From contig NZ_CP009278.1 in the NCBI RefSeq assembly GCF_000747525.1, positions 4,278,001-4,342,000 on the forward strand: a stretch of 64,000 nt of DNA, in the 5' to 3' direction. Shown here piece after piece: positions 44,851 to 57,363 of the stretch. The notes below the pieces were generated by a model. That model searched no databases and had not been told where the DNA came from. It saw nothing but the letters and a program-made list of their open reading frames with translations. A program made the translations under genes and the position numbers. Positions within the stretch are counted from its first letter, which is position 1, and each line of letters begins with the position of its first letter. The DNA comes from Sphingobacterium sp. ML3W (GTDB lineage: Bacteria; Bacteroidota; Bacteroidia; Sphingobacteriales; Sphingobacteriaceae).

Positions 44851-46614
44851 ATGCCATTCAGCAATAACAGGAACAGTCGTGATGACAAGTCCAAAAACTC
44901 AAGAAGTACCTCAGAAAACTTCAAACCAAGAGGCGATCGTTCAAAGGATGATAGATCCTCTAATTTCAAAGAAAGTAAAAGACCGAGAAGTACACCATTC
45001 GGCACTAAAGATAACGCAGACAGACCATATAATAACGACAGAAAATCTTTTGGAGGTGATAGACCTTTCAAAAAATTTGATGGCGATAACACCGATAGAA
45101 AAAGAAGTTTCGACAAACCTTTCAATAAAGACGGTAAATCTTTTGGCGGCGACAGACCTTTCAAAAAGTTTGATGGCGCTAACTCCGACAGAAAAAGAAG
45201 TTTCGACAAACCTTTCAGTAAAGACGGTAAATCTTTTGGTAGCGACAGACCTTTCAACAAGTTTGATGGCGCTAACTCCGACAGAAAAAGAAGTTTCGAC
45301 AAACCTTTCAATAAGGAAGGTAAATCTTTTGGCGGTGACAGACCTTTCAATAAATTTGACGGTGCTAATTCCGATAGAAAAAGATCATTCGATAAACCTT
45401 TCAATAAAGAAGGTAGAACTTTTGGCGACAAACCTTTCAATAAAGAAGGCAGAACTTTTGGCGACAAACCTTTCAACAAAGAAGGTAGAGCTTATGGTGA
45501 CAAACCTTTCAATAAAGAAGGTAGAACTTTTGGCGACAAACCTTTCAATAAAGAAGGTAGAACTTTTGGCGACAAACCTTTCAATAAAGAAGGTAGAGCT
45601 TATGGCGACAAACCTTTCAAAAAGTTTGACGGCGATAACTCCGATAGAAAAAGAACATTCGACAAACCTTTTAACAAAGAAGGTAGAGCTTTTGGTGATA
45701 GACCAGATAAAGAAGATAGAACTTTTCAAAAAACTGAAGGAGAGCAAACAGATTTTAAACGTTCTACAAGAGATAAATCAGATAGACTATATAAATCTTC
45801 ACATAAAAAATTCAGTACTGAAGAGGAGCGTAAAGAAGGTGCTACGGAGAGAAATTTCACGGAAAGACCTAAACGTACTAAATCTTCAGCGAAAGATGAC
45901 GGCACAATTCGTTTGAATCGCTACATCGCTAACTCAGGAGTATGTTCTAGAAGAAAAGCAGATGAATTAATCGCAGCAGGTGTTGTTAGCGTTAATGGCG
46001 AATTCGTTACTGAATTAGGAACGAAAGTTGATCCAGCTAAAGACGACATCAAGTATAATGGTGAGCGTTTGAAACGTGAAAAAATGGTTTATGTTTTATT
46101 AAACAAACCTAAAGATTATATTACGACAACAGACGATCCACAAGAACGTCATACTGTAATGGAATTGGTTTCAAAAGCAACAAAAGAACGTATCTACCCT
46201 GTAGGTCGACTTGACAGAAACACCACTGGACTATTATTGATGACCAATGATGGTAATTTAGCTGAAAAGCTATCGCACCCTCGTAATAATATTAGCAAAA
46301 TCTATAACGTTGAACTAAGTAAAAACTTAACTCAAGGTGATTTTAATAAAATTGTTTTCGGTCTTGAATTAGAAGATGGTTTTGTAAAACCAGATGATTT
46401 AAGCTACGTAACAGGTGGAACCAAACGCGAAATAGGTATTCAGATTCACAGTGGTAAAAATCGTATCGTTAGACGTATTTTCGAATCTTTGGGTTACGAA
46501 GTAATCAAACTAGACCGTGTTGTATATGCTAATTTGACTAAAAAGGATTTACCTAGAGGTCGTTGGAGATACATCGAAGAACGTGAACTAGTTCAATTGA
46601 AGCATTTAATTTAA
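44851..46614 (+). CDS. RluB-type 23S rRNA pseudouridine synthase with a long repetitive basic N-terminus
   Basis: The 587-residue protein has two parts. Residues 1-350 are hydrophilic, rich in Lys, Arg, Asp, Phe and Gly, and built of repeats. Residues from about 353 form a normal RluB/RsuA-family enzyme: S4 domain (IRLNRYIANSGVCSRRKADELIAAG), catalytic GRLDRNTTGLLLMTNDG with Asp at about 454, then SGKNRIVRRIFESLGYEV. The enzyme isomerises a uridine in the large-subunit rRNA. The tail is likely disordered and may bind RNA, as in other Bacteroidota RluB proteins. The start is fixed by the promoter just upstream. Confidence 0.88.
   Translation: MPFSNNRNSRDDKSKNSRSTSENFKPRGDRSKDDRSSNFKESKRPRSTPFGTKDNADRPYNNDRKSFGGDRPFKKFDGDNTDRKRSFDKPFNKDGKSFGGDRPFKKFDGANSDRKRSFDKPFSKDGKSFGSDRPFNKFDGANSDRKRSFDKPFNKEGKSFGGDRPFNKFDGANSDRKRSFDKPFNKEGRTFGDKPFNKEGRTFGDKPFNKEGRAYGDKPFNKEGRTFGDKPFNKEGRTFGDKPFNKEGRAYGDKPFKKFDGDNSDRKRTFDKPFNKEGRAFGDRPDKEDRTFQKTEGEQTDFKRSTRDKSDRLYKSSHKKFSTEEERKEGATERNFTERPKRTKSSAKDDGTIRLNRYIANSGVCSRRKADELIAAGVVSVNGEFVTELGTKVDPAKDDIKYNGERLKREKMVYVLLNKPKDYITTTDDPQERHTVMELVSKATKERIYPVGRLDRNTTGLLLMTNDGNLAEKLSHPRNNISKIYNVELSKNLTQGDFNKIVFGLELEDGFVKPDDLSYVTGGTKREIGIQIHSGKNRIVRRIFESLGYEVIKLDRVVYANLTKKDLPRGRWRYIEERELVQLKHLI
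45046..45700 (+). repeat. Coding tandem repeats of two sizes
   Basis: Four units of about 93 bp (31 residues: SFGGDRPFKKFDG, then DRKRSFDKPFNKDGK) are followed by about six units of 36 bp (12 residues: TFGDKPFNKEGR, alternating with AYGDKPFNKEGR) and one more long unit. The short unit looks derived from the end of the long one. DNA identity between short units is high, so copy number may vary between strains. Confidence 0.85.
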
Positions 46615-46631
46615 TATTAACTCCTTTATAT

Positions 46632-46658
46632 AAAAAGCAGCTTCACAGCTGCTTTTTT
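46632..46658 (+). terminator. Intrinsic terminator
   Basis: AAAAAGCAGCT and AGCTGCTTTTT pair perfectly around TCAC, behind the pseudouridine synthase gene. Confidence 0.9.
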
Positions 46659-46717
46659 GTTATACTCAATTTTTAAATTAGAATATATTACATAATTTAG
46701 CAAAAACAAAATAGAAC

Positions 46718-47188
46718 ATGACTGATCCAAAAACATTAACATCCGTAGCTGAATTTCATAAAGTTTTCCAACATCCTATATTAGAAAAGCCTACAATACC
46801 CAATGAAAAAAGAAGTGCTTTACGGGTATCTTTGATTGCAGAAGAATTGAAAGAATTGGAAGAAGCTATTCAGAATAATGATCTTGTAGAAGTAGCTGAT
46901 GCTTTATGTGATATACAATATGTACTAGCAGGTGCCGTTCTGGAATTTGGACTAAAAGACAAATTTAATGAATTATTTGAGGAGGTTCAACGCTCAAATA
47001 TGAGCAAAGCATGCCAATCCATAGCAGAAGCAGAAGCGACTATCCAACACTATAAGGATACCAAAGATGTAGATAGCTATTATAAAGAAGTAGACGGGCT
47101 ATTTTTAGTATTCAGAACAGAAGATAATAAAACGTTAAAATCGATTAATTATTCTCCAGCAGATTTAAAAACAATCATAGAAAAATAG
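46718..47188 (+). CDS. MazG-like nucleoside-triphosphate pyrophosphohydrolase family protein
   Basis: The 156-residue protein has the all-alpha NTP-pyrophosphohydrolase pattern: RVSLIAEELKELEEAIQNND (EExxE metal motif at about residues 42-48) and LVEVADALCDIQYVLAGAV (ExxD motif at about 61-65). It is related to the MazG/HisE superfamily. The family hydrolyses nucleotides to monophosphate and pyrophosphate, often for house-cleaning. The C-terminal 50 residues (YYKEVDGLFLVFRTEDNKTLKSINYSPADL) are an extension seen in phage and Bacteroidota members. It is monocistronic. Confidence 0.8.
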   Translation: MTDPKTLTSVAEFHKVFQHPILEKPTIPNEKRSALRVSLIAEELKELEEAIQNNDLVEVADALCDIQYVLAGAVLEFGLKDKFNELFEEVQRSNMSKACQSIAEAEATIQHYKDTKDVDSYYKEVDGLFLVFRTEDNKTLKSINYSPADLKTIIEK

Positions 47189-47229
47189 AAAAAGGGTTGC
47201 TATATATAGCAACCCTTTTTCTATTTTTC
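47180..47229. terminator. Bidirectional terminator, over 20-bp perfect stem
   Basis: GAAAAAGGGTTGCTA and TAGCAACCCTTTTTC pair around TATA, and the pairing extends outward into AAAAATA/TATTTTT. It overlaps both converging stop codons. Confidence 0.92.
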
Positions 47230-48176
47230 TATCCAATATATTTAGAGCCCTGTATCGCTTCTTTTCGTTCTAACATCTTATCAATATAGGTCTGAATGGC
47301 AGATTTTTTCATTCCCCAATTTGGCGCAATCAATAAATCTTGATCTGCTAAGCCAAATAAACGTTGAATAACAATATCCGGACGCAATAATGGAATAAAT
47401 TCAGCCAGAAAATCACTATACTCTTCTATGGAAAATACATGAAAAGGCTCTCGCTTATATTGTACTCCCATTATAGATCCCTCTACAATATGTAAGTGAT
47501 GTAACTTTACAAATTTGATCTGAGGATGCTTATTAATTTCATCCGCATACTTCAACATCATTTCTTTAGATTCCCAGGGAAAGCCAAAAATAGTATGTAC
47601 ACAAATCTCTAACGGACTATTTTCCACCAACTTTAAAGCAGTTTGCAATTCTTCATGCGAACAACCCCGATTGATCCTATTTAAAGTATCATCATAAATT
47701 GACTCCATACCCATTTCTAGGTCAACATCATATCGATCACAGTAACTTTCCAATAAAGCGACTTTCTCAAAATCAATACAATCAGGACGCGTACCTACAG
47801 ACAAACCAACAGTGTCTTCAGGACAGACCGCTAACGCTTCATCATACATGGCCTTAAGAAAATGCGCCGGCGCATAGGTATTGGTATTTGGTTGAAAATA
47901 AATTATAAATTTATCCGCACGATATCCCTCCCTAGCTCTTTTAATACCTTCTTCTACTTGCTCACGAATTGTTGGCATTTTCCGAGCCGATTCAGGCGTA
48001 AATGAATCTACATTACAATATGAACAGCCCCCATAACCTTTACTTCCATCACGATTTGGACAAGTAAAATTGCCATCTACAATGACTTTATATACACGTT
48101 GACCATTATATTTCTTCTTCAAATAAGAACCATAATGATTATATGGCTTTTGTCCTATATCTAATAATGTACTCAT
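47229..48176 (-). CDS. Radical SAM protein, TIGR01212/YhcC family
   Basis: The 315-residue protein has the unusual cluster motif Cys39-(11)-Cys51-(2)-Cys54 in GNFTCPNRDGSKGYGGCSYC. It also has LSVGTRPDCID, DLEMGMESIYDDTLNRINRGCSHEE and the family sequence VCVHTIFGFPWESKEMM (here ICVHTIFGFPWES). The family is Elp3-like and widespread in bacteria, and its substrate is unknown to me. It is cytoplasmic and monocistronic. Confidence 0.88.
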   Translation of the reverse strand: MSTLLDIGQKPYNHYGSYLKKKYNGQRVYKVIVDGNFTCPNRDGSKGYGGCSYCNVDSFTPESARKMPTIREQVEEGIKRAREGYRADKFIIYFQPNTNTYAPAHFLKAMYDEALAVCPEDTVGLSVGTRPDCIDFEKVALLESYCDRYDVDLEMGMESIYDDTLNRINRGCSHEELQTALKLVENSPLEICVHTIFGFPWESKEMMLKYADEINKHPQIKFVKLHHLHIVEGSIMGVQYKREPFHVFSIEEYSDFLAEFIPLLRPDIVIQRLFGLADQDLLIAPNWGMKKSAIQTYIDKMLERKEAIQGSKYIG

Positions 48177-48291
48177 AAATACAAAGATAGAAAGATTTCA
48201 TAGCATTTAATTATTTCAATTATATAATATACGAAGTCTAAAGAGATTCTTTTGACAATTTAGTATCTTTATCAGTTATACTAGGAAAGCT

Positions 48292-49317
48292 ATGAAAAAA
48301 TTAACTCTTAAAGATATTGCAAAAGCGCTAAATTTATCAGTCCCTACCATTTCCAAAGCCCTTTCCGACAGTCATGAAATCAATAAGGATACAAAAGAAA
48401 AAATTGTAGCATATGCACAACAGCATAACTACCAACACAATGCTTTAGCAAGAAGTTTGAAAACTGGAAAAACAAATATCATCGGGGTAATTGTATCTAC
48501 AATCAGTAATTCATTTTTTTCGGAGATCCTTGAAGGAATTGAAGAATCATCGCTTTTTCAGCACTACAATATCATTATTATGCAAAGCAGAGAAAGTCCC
48601 GACATCGAGAAGAAATGCATTGATATATTGTATTCAAAAGGTGTAGATGGCATATTGATTTCACCAGTATCCCACGATGCCAATTTAACCTACTTACAAC
48701 AACTGCACAACTCCAGCTGCCCTATTGTGATATTTGACCGTATCAACTATGGTCTAGATACCTTTAAAATAGGCATAGACAATAAAAAAGCGGCAAAAAA
48801 AGCAACAGAAGAGCTCATCTCCAGAAATTACCGTAATATCCTACACATCACAGGACTGTCCAACGGGGTAACGAATGAAAGACTGGCGGGTTTTCAAGAT
48901 GCCTTAAAAATCAATAAAATCACTTTTCAAGAAAGTAACCTTTTAAGATGCGACCTATCACATATACAAGTTGTAGAAGATGAAATATTAAATAAATTAG
49001 ATGAATTAAAAAATCAACATAAAAGCCCCGATGCAATTTTTACCGCGACCGACTTGCTTACAAATCGTACAATAGGTCTATTAGCCCAACAAAAGATTAA
49101 AATTCCTGAGGAAATTGCCCTGATTGGCTTTTCAAACACCAATTATGCATTTTCATTCAATCCTCCCCTTACCTGCATTTCTCAACCAGCTAAAAAAATA
49201 GGAAAACTTGCTTTTGAGAAAATGATTGAAATTTTAGAATTCCGCCTTAAGAAAAGAGAAGTTGTTTATGAAACGATAACGCTAGATGCTGACATTATTA
49301 TTAGAGAATCAATCTAA
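48292..49317 (+). CDS. LacI-family transcriptional regulator
   Basis: The 341-residue protein opens with a LacI HTH (LTLKDIAKALNLSVPTISKALSDSHEINKDTKEKI) and the hinge YQHNALARSLKTGKTNIIGV. A periplasmic-binding-protein-like ligand domain follows from about residue 60 to 340 (ISNSFFSEILEGIEE; VDGILISPVS; ALIGFSNTNYAFSFNPPLT). No sugar-use genes adjoin it, so its target and ligand are open; it may act on a distant locus. It is preceded by an AT-rich divergent gap with the radical SAM gene. Confidence 0.9.
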   Translation: MKKLTLKDIAKALNLSVPTISKALSDSHEINKDTKEKIVAYAQQHNYQHNALARSLKTGKTNIIGVIVSTISNSFFSEILEGIEESSLFQHYNIIIMQSRESPDIEKKCIDILYSKGVDGILISPVSHDANLTYLQQLHNSSCPIVIFDRINYGLDTFKIGIDNKKAAKKATEELISRNYRNILHITGLSNGVTNERLAGFQDALKINKITFQESNLLRCDLSHIQVVEDEILNKLDELKNQHKSPDAIFTATDLLTNRTIGLLAQQKIKIPEEIALIGFSNTNYAFSFNPPLTCISQPAKKIGKLAFEKMIEILEFRLKKREVVYETITLDADIIIRESI

Positions 49318-49365
49318 AATATTCCTGCATATTCATGAGAAGAGAATACAGTAAAATAAATTATA

Positions 49366-49391
49366 ATAAGGGAATATAGCTATTCCCTTAT
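49366..49391. terminator. Bidirectional terminator
   Basis: ATAAGGGAATA and TATTCCCTTAT pair perfectly around TAGC, between the converging LacI and His-rich lipoprotein genes. Confidence 0.8.
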
Positions 49392-49393
49392 CC

Positions 49394-49594
49394 TTAATGT
49401 CTACCACGATGCTTATCGTATTTACGATGCTTTTGGTGTCCCTTTTTATAATGTTTATTATGCCCTTTCTTATAGTGCCCATGTTTATGGCCTTGTTGAT
49501 TCCTGTGTCCATGACCTTCGTAATATCCAACACAAGAGCTAGCCGATAACAATAACATTAATCCTCCCAAAAAAATTGCGAACTTTGCCTTCAT
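49394..49594 (-). CDS. Small His/Lys-rich lipoprotein
   Basis: The 66-residue product has a lipoprotein signal (MKAKFAIFLGGLMLLLSASSC, Cys21). The mature part of about 45 residues is made of His, Lys, Gly, Tyr and Arg (HGHRNQQGHKHGHYKKGHNK). Such tails can bind metals such as Ni, Cu or Zn at the membrane, but some Bacteroidota have similar lipoproteins with no known role. The gene is supported by the clear signal, the terminator behind it and a perfect inverted repeat just upstream. Confidence 0.7.
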   Translation of the reverse strand: MKAKFAIFLGGLMLLLSASSCVGYYEGHGHRNQQGHKHGHYKKGHNKHYKKGHQKHRKYDKHRGRH

Positions 49595-50322
49595 AACTAA
49601 AATATACTTTGGTAACTATAGCCAAATACTATACCAAAGTATAGCTAAAGTAGAAAAGACAGTTCAACATTAATGTAAGACACTCGCTATAAAGTAGTTT
49701 ATGCAACATATAAATTTCACACAAACCAATACAAAATAATTATAGCCTATCTAATGTATCTCAGAATGAGAAATTCACTTACTGATTATATACCGTATGT
49801 TTAAACAGACGATACTTTCAGCAATAAATATCCGACAACATGTAATAATAAATTATAGCTACGAAAAGGCTTACAGATTCGCTGAACTAGCACGAACACT
49901 AATATATATACCAATACCATTCAAAATAAGCTTAGATGAACAAAAATGCTATTGTTGGAGAACTTGATCAGCTATATCATCCTGATATGTTACTATAGCA
50001 GCATACAAATCGTTCTTCAACTTTCTTTCCTGAATCCCCATGATCATGAAGGGCTTAGGTGTTATTTAATTCCTCAGGATCATTTTCCAACTTATAAAGC
50101 TCCGCAAAATCTTCTATACAGTCAATGTTTGGAGTTTTTGCTAACTTATTAGCCTAATTTCCAATTACCTGATTGGTATCGTCAGCAGATAAAATAAAAT
50201 TATGCTAGGCTTATTATCCTTTATCCCTGAAAAAGCATTAGAAAAGGATAAAAAACAGGTAATAGTAGTAGAATAAATAGGTTTCAACAGCATCACATAG
50301 AGCCAGAGATAATCGCTAATAT
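49595..50322. other. AT-rich region without genes, about 730 bp
   Basis: Open frames here are short and lack coding character. The part next to the lipoprotein gene has the inverted repeat at 49604-49642. The rest shows no repeat, RNA or promoter that I can support. Confidence 0.5.
49604..49642. promoter_or_regulatory. 11-bp perfect inverted repeat upstream of the His-rich lipoprotein
   Basis: ATACTTTGGTA (49604-49614) and TACCAAAGTAT (49632-49642) are separated by 17 bp, ending 10 bp before the start codon at 49594. It is a candidate operator, or a hairpin in the mRNA leader. Confidence 0.55.
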
Positions 50323-50415
50323 GCAAGGACTTCAGTATAAGAAATGGTACCGACCTAATTTCCAGTCCATTGCAGTGTTTTGAGGCAAGGCCATCGGTTG
50401 CTGGGTGATGTCCGG
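50323..50415 (-). pseudogene. Decayed second copy of 5S rRNA and its 3' flank
   Basis: GCAAGGACTTCAGTATAA, then GGTACCGACCTAATTTCC (to 50363), repeats the true 5S 3' flank and end at 50471-50510 with only scattered changes. Further on, GGCAAGGCCATCGG (50385-50398) matches GGCAATACCATCGG of the 5S. The remaining 5S sequence is scrambled. A duplicated 5S in this operon has decayed. Confidence 0.6.
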
Positions 50416-50450
50416 TCCAGCGGTGCTGTCCCCCAGAAAATACGGAACAC

Positions 50451-50480
50451 AAAAAAGCCCTTGCTGTACTGCAAGGGCTT
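50451..50480 (-). terminator. rrn operon terminator
   Basis: On the minus strand AGCCCTTGC and GCAAGGGCT pair perfectly around a 6-nt loop and are followed by TTTTTTG, just after the 5S gene. Confidence 0.9.
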
Positions 50481-50491
50481 CTGTATAAAAA

Positions 50492-50599
50492 AAGGCACCG
50501 ACCTACTCTCCCACCTGTTACGGCAATACCATCGGCTCTGGCGGGCTTGACTTCTCTGTTCGGAATGGGAAGAGGTAGACACCGCCGATATAGGCACCT
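50492..50599 (-). rRNA. rrf: 5S ribosomal RNA
   Basis: The minus strand reads GGTGCCTATATCGGCGGTG at the 5' side and ends GAGAGTAGGTCGGTGCC, with the central TTCCGAACAGAGAAG typical of 5S rRNA. The terminal helix GGTGCCTA / TCGGTGCC-side pairing closes the molecule. It is last in the rrn operon. Exact ends are estimated within a few bases. Confidence 0.93.
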
Positions 50600-50712
50600 A
50601 AAATAAGGTTATCAGAATATAGCAACAATATCCTTAACGGATAAAAGTCACCATCTGATCTATAGACAATTGAAAGAAAAACTAAAAGAGGAAGACAACA
50701 GTGTCTGCGTTG

Positions 50713-53603
<2,891 letters not shown>

Positions 53604-53825
53604 CTCATAGCCCTTTTGCTACTATGGGTTGCTTTTTGATATATATAACCATGATGCTACGCATTAATCCGTTCGGCCTTGACCGAGGGTCTTCATAATA
53701 CATCGAACACATCACAGTATTGTCTCTACTGTTGTCTTCTCTTGTAATTTTTTTCTTTCAATATGTCAAAGAACTCTTTGTCGCCCTTATCATGAACACA
53801 ATATCTTGGTGTTCGGGCAGACCTG

Positions 53826-53899
53826 TGGAGAATATCGGAGTCGAACCGATGACCCCCTGCGTGCAAGGCAGGTGCTCTAGCCAGCTGAGCTAATTCCCC
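53826..53899 (-). tRNA. tRNA-Ala (anticodon TGC)
   Basis: The minus strand begins GGGGAATTAGCTCAGCTGG and folds into a full cloverleaf. The anticodon loop is TTGCACG with TGC, the T arm has GGTTCGACTCC and the acceptor stem closes GGGGAAT/ATTCTCC. No CCA is encoded. It sits in the 16S-23S spacer, the usual Ile-Ala pair. Confidence 0.96.
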
Positions 53900-53910
53900 G
53901 TATCGTTTTA

Positions 53911-53987
53911 TGGTAGTCCCGAGCAGATTTGAACTGCTGACCCCTACATTATCAGTGTAGTGCTCTAACCAACTGAGCTACGGGACT
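53911..53987 (-). tRNA. tRNA-Ile (anticodon GAT)
   Basis: The minus strand begins AGTCCCGTAGCTCAGTTGG, has the anticodon stem-loop CTACACTGATAATGTAG with GAT, the T arm GTTCAAATC and the acceptor end CGGGACTA, followed by an encoded CCA. It is first of the spacer tRNAs after 16S. Confidence 0.96.
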
Positions 53988-54107
53988 AGCTTATCATTCT
54001 CTCTCTGGACCATCCTACAGGGATGGGCACATTTCTTCAAATGTTTCTTTTTGTTTCTAAAATATAAATCATGTGTATACGTAACGAGCTTCAATCTTGA
54101 ATGCTCT

Positions 54108-55639
<1,532 letters not shown>

Positions 55640-55882
55640 AAAATGAAGTGTAAGATCAAGACTATTTATAATAAATAGAATTGTCTTGTATTTTATTTCT
55701 AATTCTAAAATTGAACAGGTTGATTTTTTTTAACTTTCGTCGTTTCTCAACACTACTCGTTACGTTACATGATTATATTTTTAAAGAACTTTTTCCGCTT
55801 CCGCATCTCGCTTCGGCTATATGATGTCGGCATTGCGCCGTTATCGATCTTGTTTTGATTCCCTTCGTTTCCGTTGGGACTG

Positions 55883-55913
55883 CAAAGGTAGAGATCTTTT
55901 TGGTATATCCAAA
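55883..55913 (-). promoter_or_regulatory. rrn promoter P2 (proximal)
   Basis: On the minus strand TTTG (55910-55913) and TACCTTTG (55883-55890) are a perfect -33/-7 pair with 19 bp between, about 245 bp before the 16S 5' end. Confidence 0.8.
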
Positions 55914-56031
55914 ATAAATGTGAAAATTTATTTTTGGAGACCTTTTCGATTTCTGCGTCTAAATAACATAGACCCTCTTTTTTTCATTGTCAGCCCTTTC
56001 GGACCGACCGTTCCTCCCTTGCGGAGTGGTG

Positions 56032-56064
56032 CAAAGATAGACCATTTTTATATTCACTTCCAAA
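56032..56064 (-). promoter_or_regulatory. rrn promoter P1 (distal)
   Basis: On the minus strand TTTG (56061-56064) and TATCTTTG (56032-56039) form a second perfect -33/-7 pair with 21 bp between, 149 bp upstream of the proximal promoter. Confidence 0.8.
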
Positions 56065-56214
56065 CGTTTTCTTACTTATTTATTGAGAAAGGAGGTAACT
56101 TGCTGTATCATTGGATGATTTATTTCTGAAAGAGCCGAACAGAGGGCTCGATATCGACCAAAAAGCAGGTGCTATGGCCGATCGCTCCTTTATCATGGCC
56201 GATCGCATGCTTCT

Positions 56215-56430
56215 TATTACAGCGCTATAGATTAAGTGTGGATGATTATCAATCGACTGGAATAGCAGATTGCTCCTATACATCGCATATAGTATCTAAT
56301 TATTGCACCTCTATAAAAAGTGGGGATGGCTATCAATAGACCAGGATCGTCAATCTCTTCTTATACATAGCATATAGTAAACGCATATTGTACCGCTATA
56401 GATAAGCATGGACACAACAGCAGATATTCA
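56215..56430. repeat. Degenerate tandem repeat, unit about 85 bp, 2.5 copies
   Basis: Units start TATTACAGCGCTATAGAT (56215), TATTGCACCTCTATAAAA (56301) and TATTGTACCGCTATAGAT (56386). Each has GTGGGGATGGCTATCAAT-like sequence next, and the first two share TATACAT.GCATATAGTA near the end. Spacing is 86 and 85 bp. No coding capacity is seen. Confidence 0.6.
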
Positions 56431-56474
56431 ATATGCAGATCCTACTTGGATTATAACCTAAGTAGTATGAACTA

Positions 56475-56618
56475 GGTACCAACTTCGGTATTAAAATAGG
56501 TGTAGATTAGATATAGCTTGGTGTTAGTAGGGGGTTAATAGAGATATACCCCTATTAACCCTCTACTACCCCCCTATAATCCCACTCTTAATACACTATT
56601 AAATATGAAGTTGGTACT
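56475..56618. repeat. Long imperfect inverted repeat (arms about 67 bp), MITE-like or structured RNA
   Basis: The outer arms GGTACCAACTTC (56475-56486) and GAAGTTGGTACT (56607-56618) match. The inner 15-nt arms 56528-56542 and 56553-56567 (GGGTTAATAG / CTATTAACCC) match with one difference around a 10-nt loop. The part between pairs partly (GTGTTAGTA.GG against CC.TACTAC). Total length is 144 bp. Confidence 0.6.
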
Positions 56619-56901
56619 AATTTGATATCAACTTATTAATAAGCTGATTTCCGAACCTTAATAATCACCTAAAGGATTTCAATTGCCATGAATATAGACA
56701 CCATAATAAACGCTTTCATAAATGAATAAATAAACCATCCACTACTTATAGCTCATAGCGACATGAAAGTATTCAGAAGAAAAACGGATGAAGTGTATTC
56801 AGTAAAGAGGTATAGGATAAACAATACGAGTTTAGTATAGAACCTAATCAAAAGATATACGCAGATGATTCTTACGATATATGACTAGTTACACTAACAC
56901 T

Positions 56902-56935
56902 AGAAAAGGTCATCTCTTTCGAAATGACCTTTTCT
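56902..56935 (-). terminator. Terminator of the sphingolipid operon
   Basis: AGAAAAGGTCAT and ATGACCTTTTCT pair perfectly around a 10-nt loop, 39 bp past the last gene. Confidence 0.85.
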
Positions 56936-56973
56936 AAATATTTTATAATAACTAAAACCATCCATATGGTTTC

Positions 56974-57360
56974 TTATTTTTTGAAAACCCAAAAACGTTG
57001 GAGAGTATAATTAAAACCTAAAGAAACAACAATCTCCACAATAACCTTGCACAATAAGGGGTGCAAGTGCCACTGATCATCCAGCAAATAAATACCAGAT
57101 GATTTCAAAATAATACTTCCTGCAACAACGATAACAAACTTAGAAAGTTGCTTGCCTAACGGAGTAGATGTGTTATTAAAAGACCAATAACGATTAATAA
57201 CGAAATTAACAATGGCTCCTAAAGAGCCACTGATAACATTTGAGAACGCTGGTGAAAAACTCAGCAGCTTATAACAAACTGTATAAATTCCAAAATCTGA
57301 AAGACCACCTACAAAAGCTGATAACTGTGCCCTAAAGAATTCTTTGAGTTTTGCATTCAT
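56974..57360 (-). CDS. GtrA-family membrane protein
   Basis: The 128-residue protein has four membrane helices and GtrA hallmarks: FVGGLSDFGIYTVCYKLL, SNVISGSLGAIVNFVINRYWSF and a C-terminal GFNYTLQRFWVFKK. GtrA proteins are thought to flip or hold lipid-linked sugars. It lies 3 bp behind the CDP-alcohol phosphotransferase gene and is last in the five-gene operon, so it may move or anchor head-group intermediates for sphingolipids. Confidence 0.85.
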   Translation of the reverse strand: MNAKLKEFFRAQLSAFVGGLSDFGIYTVCYKLLSFSPAFSNVISGSLGAIVNFVINRYWSFNNTSTPLGKQLSKFVIVVAGSIILKSSGIYLLDDQWHLHPLLCKVIVEIVVSLGFNYTLQRFWVFKK

Positions 57361-57363
57361 ACC

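Larger units (their letters stand above)
55640..56973. other. 1.3-kb region without genes, upstream of the rrn operon
   Basis: From right to left it holds a terminator for the sphingolipid operon, the palindrome at 56475-56618, degenerate repeats at 56215-56430, two rrn promoters and the 16S leader. Open frames in it (for example 55821-56129) are fortuitous. Confidence 0.6.

Noticed and set aside
44838-45479. 213-aa leucine-rich frame on the minus strand
   Set aside because: It is antisense to the repeat tail of the pseudouridine synthase; the repeats keep several frames open by chance. The enzyme frame has conserved domains.
45046-45700. CRISPR array
   Set aside because: Repeats are coding, contiguous without unique spacers and in frame. 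No cas genes are in the window.
44879-45916. 345-aa frame in another plus-strand phase
   Set aside because: Same cause: repeat units divisible by three keep this phase open; the composition (Leu/Ser/Thr/Ile runs) has no family resemblance.
49946-50152. 68-aa frame upstream of the rrn terminator
   Set aside because: Isolated, with no signal, domain or promoter and poor codon character.
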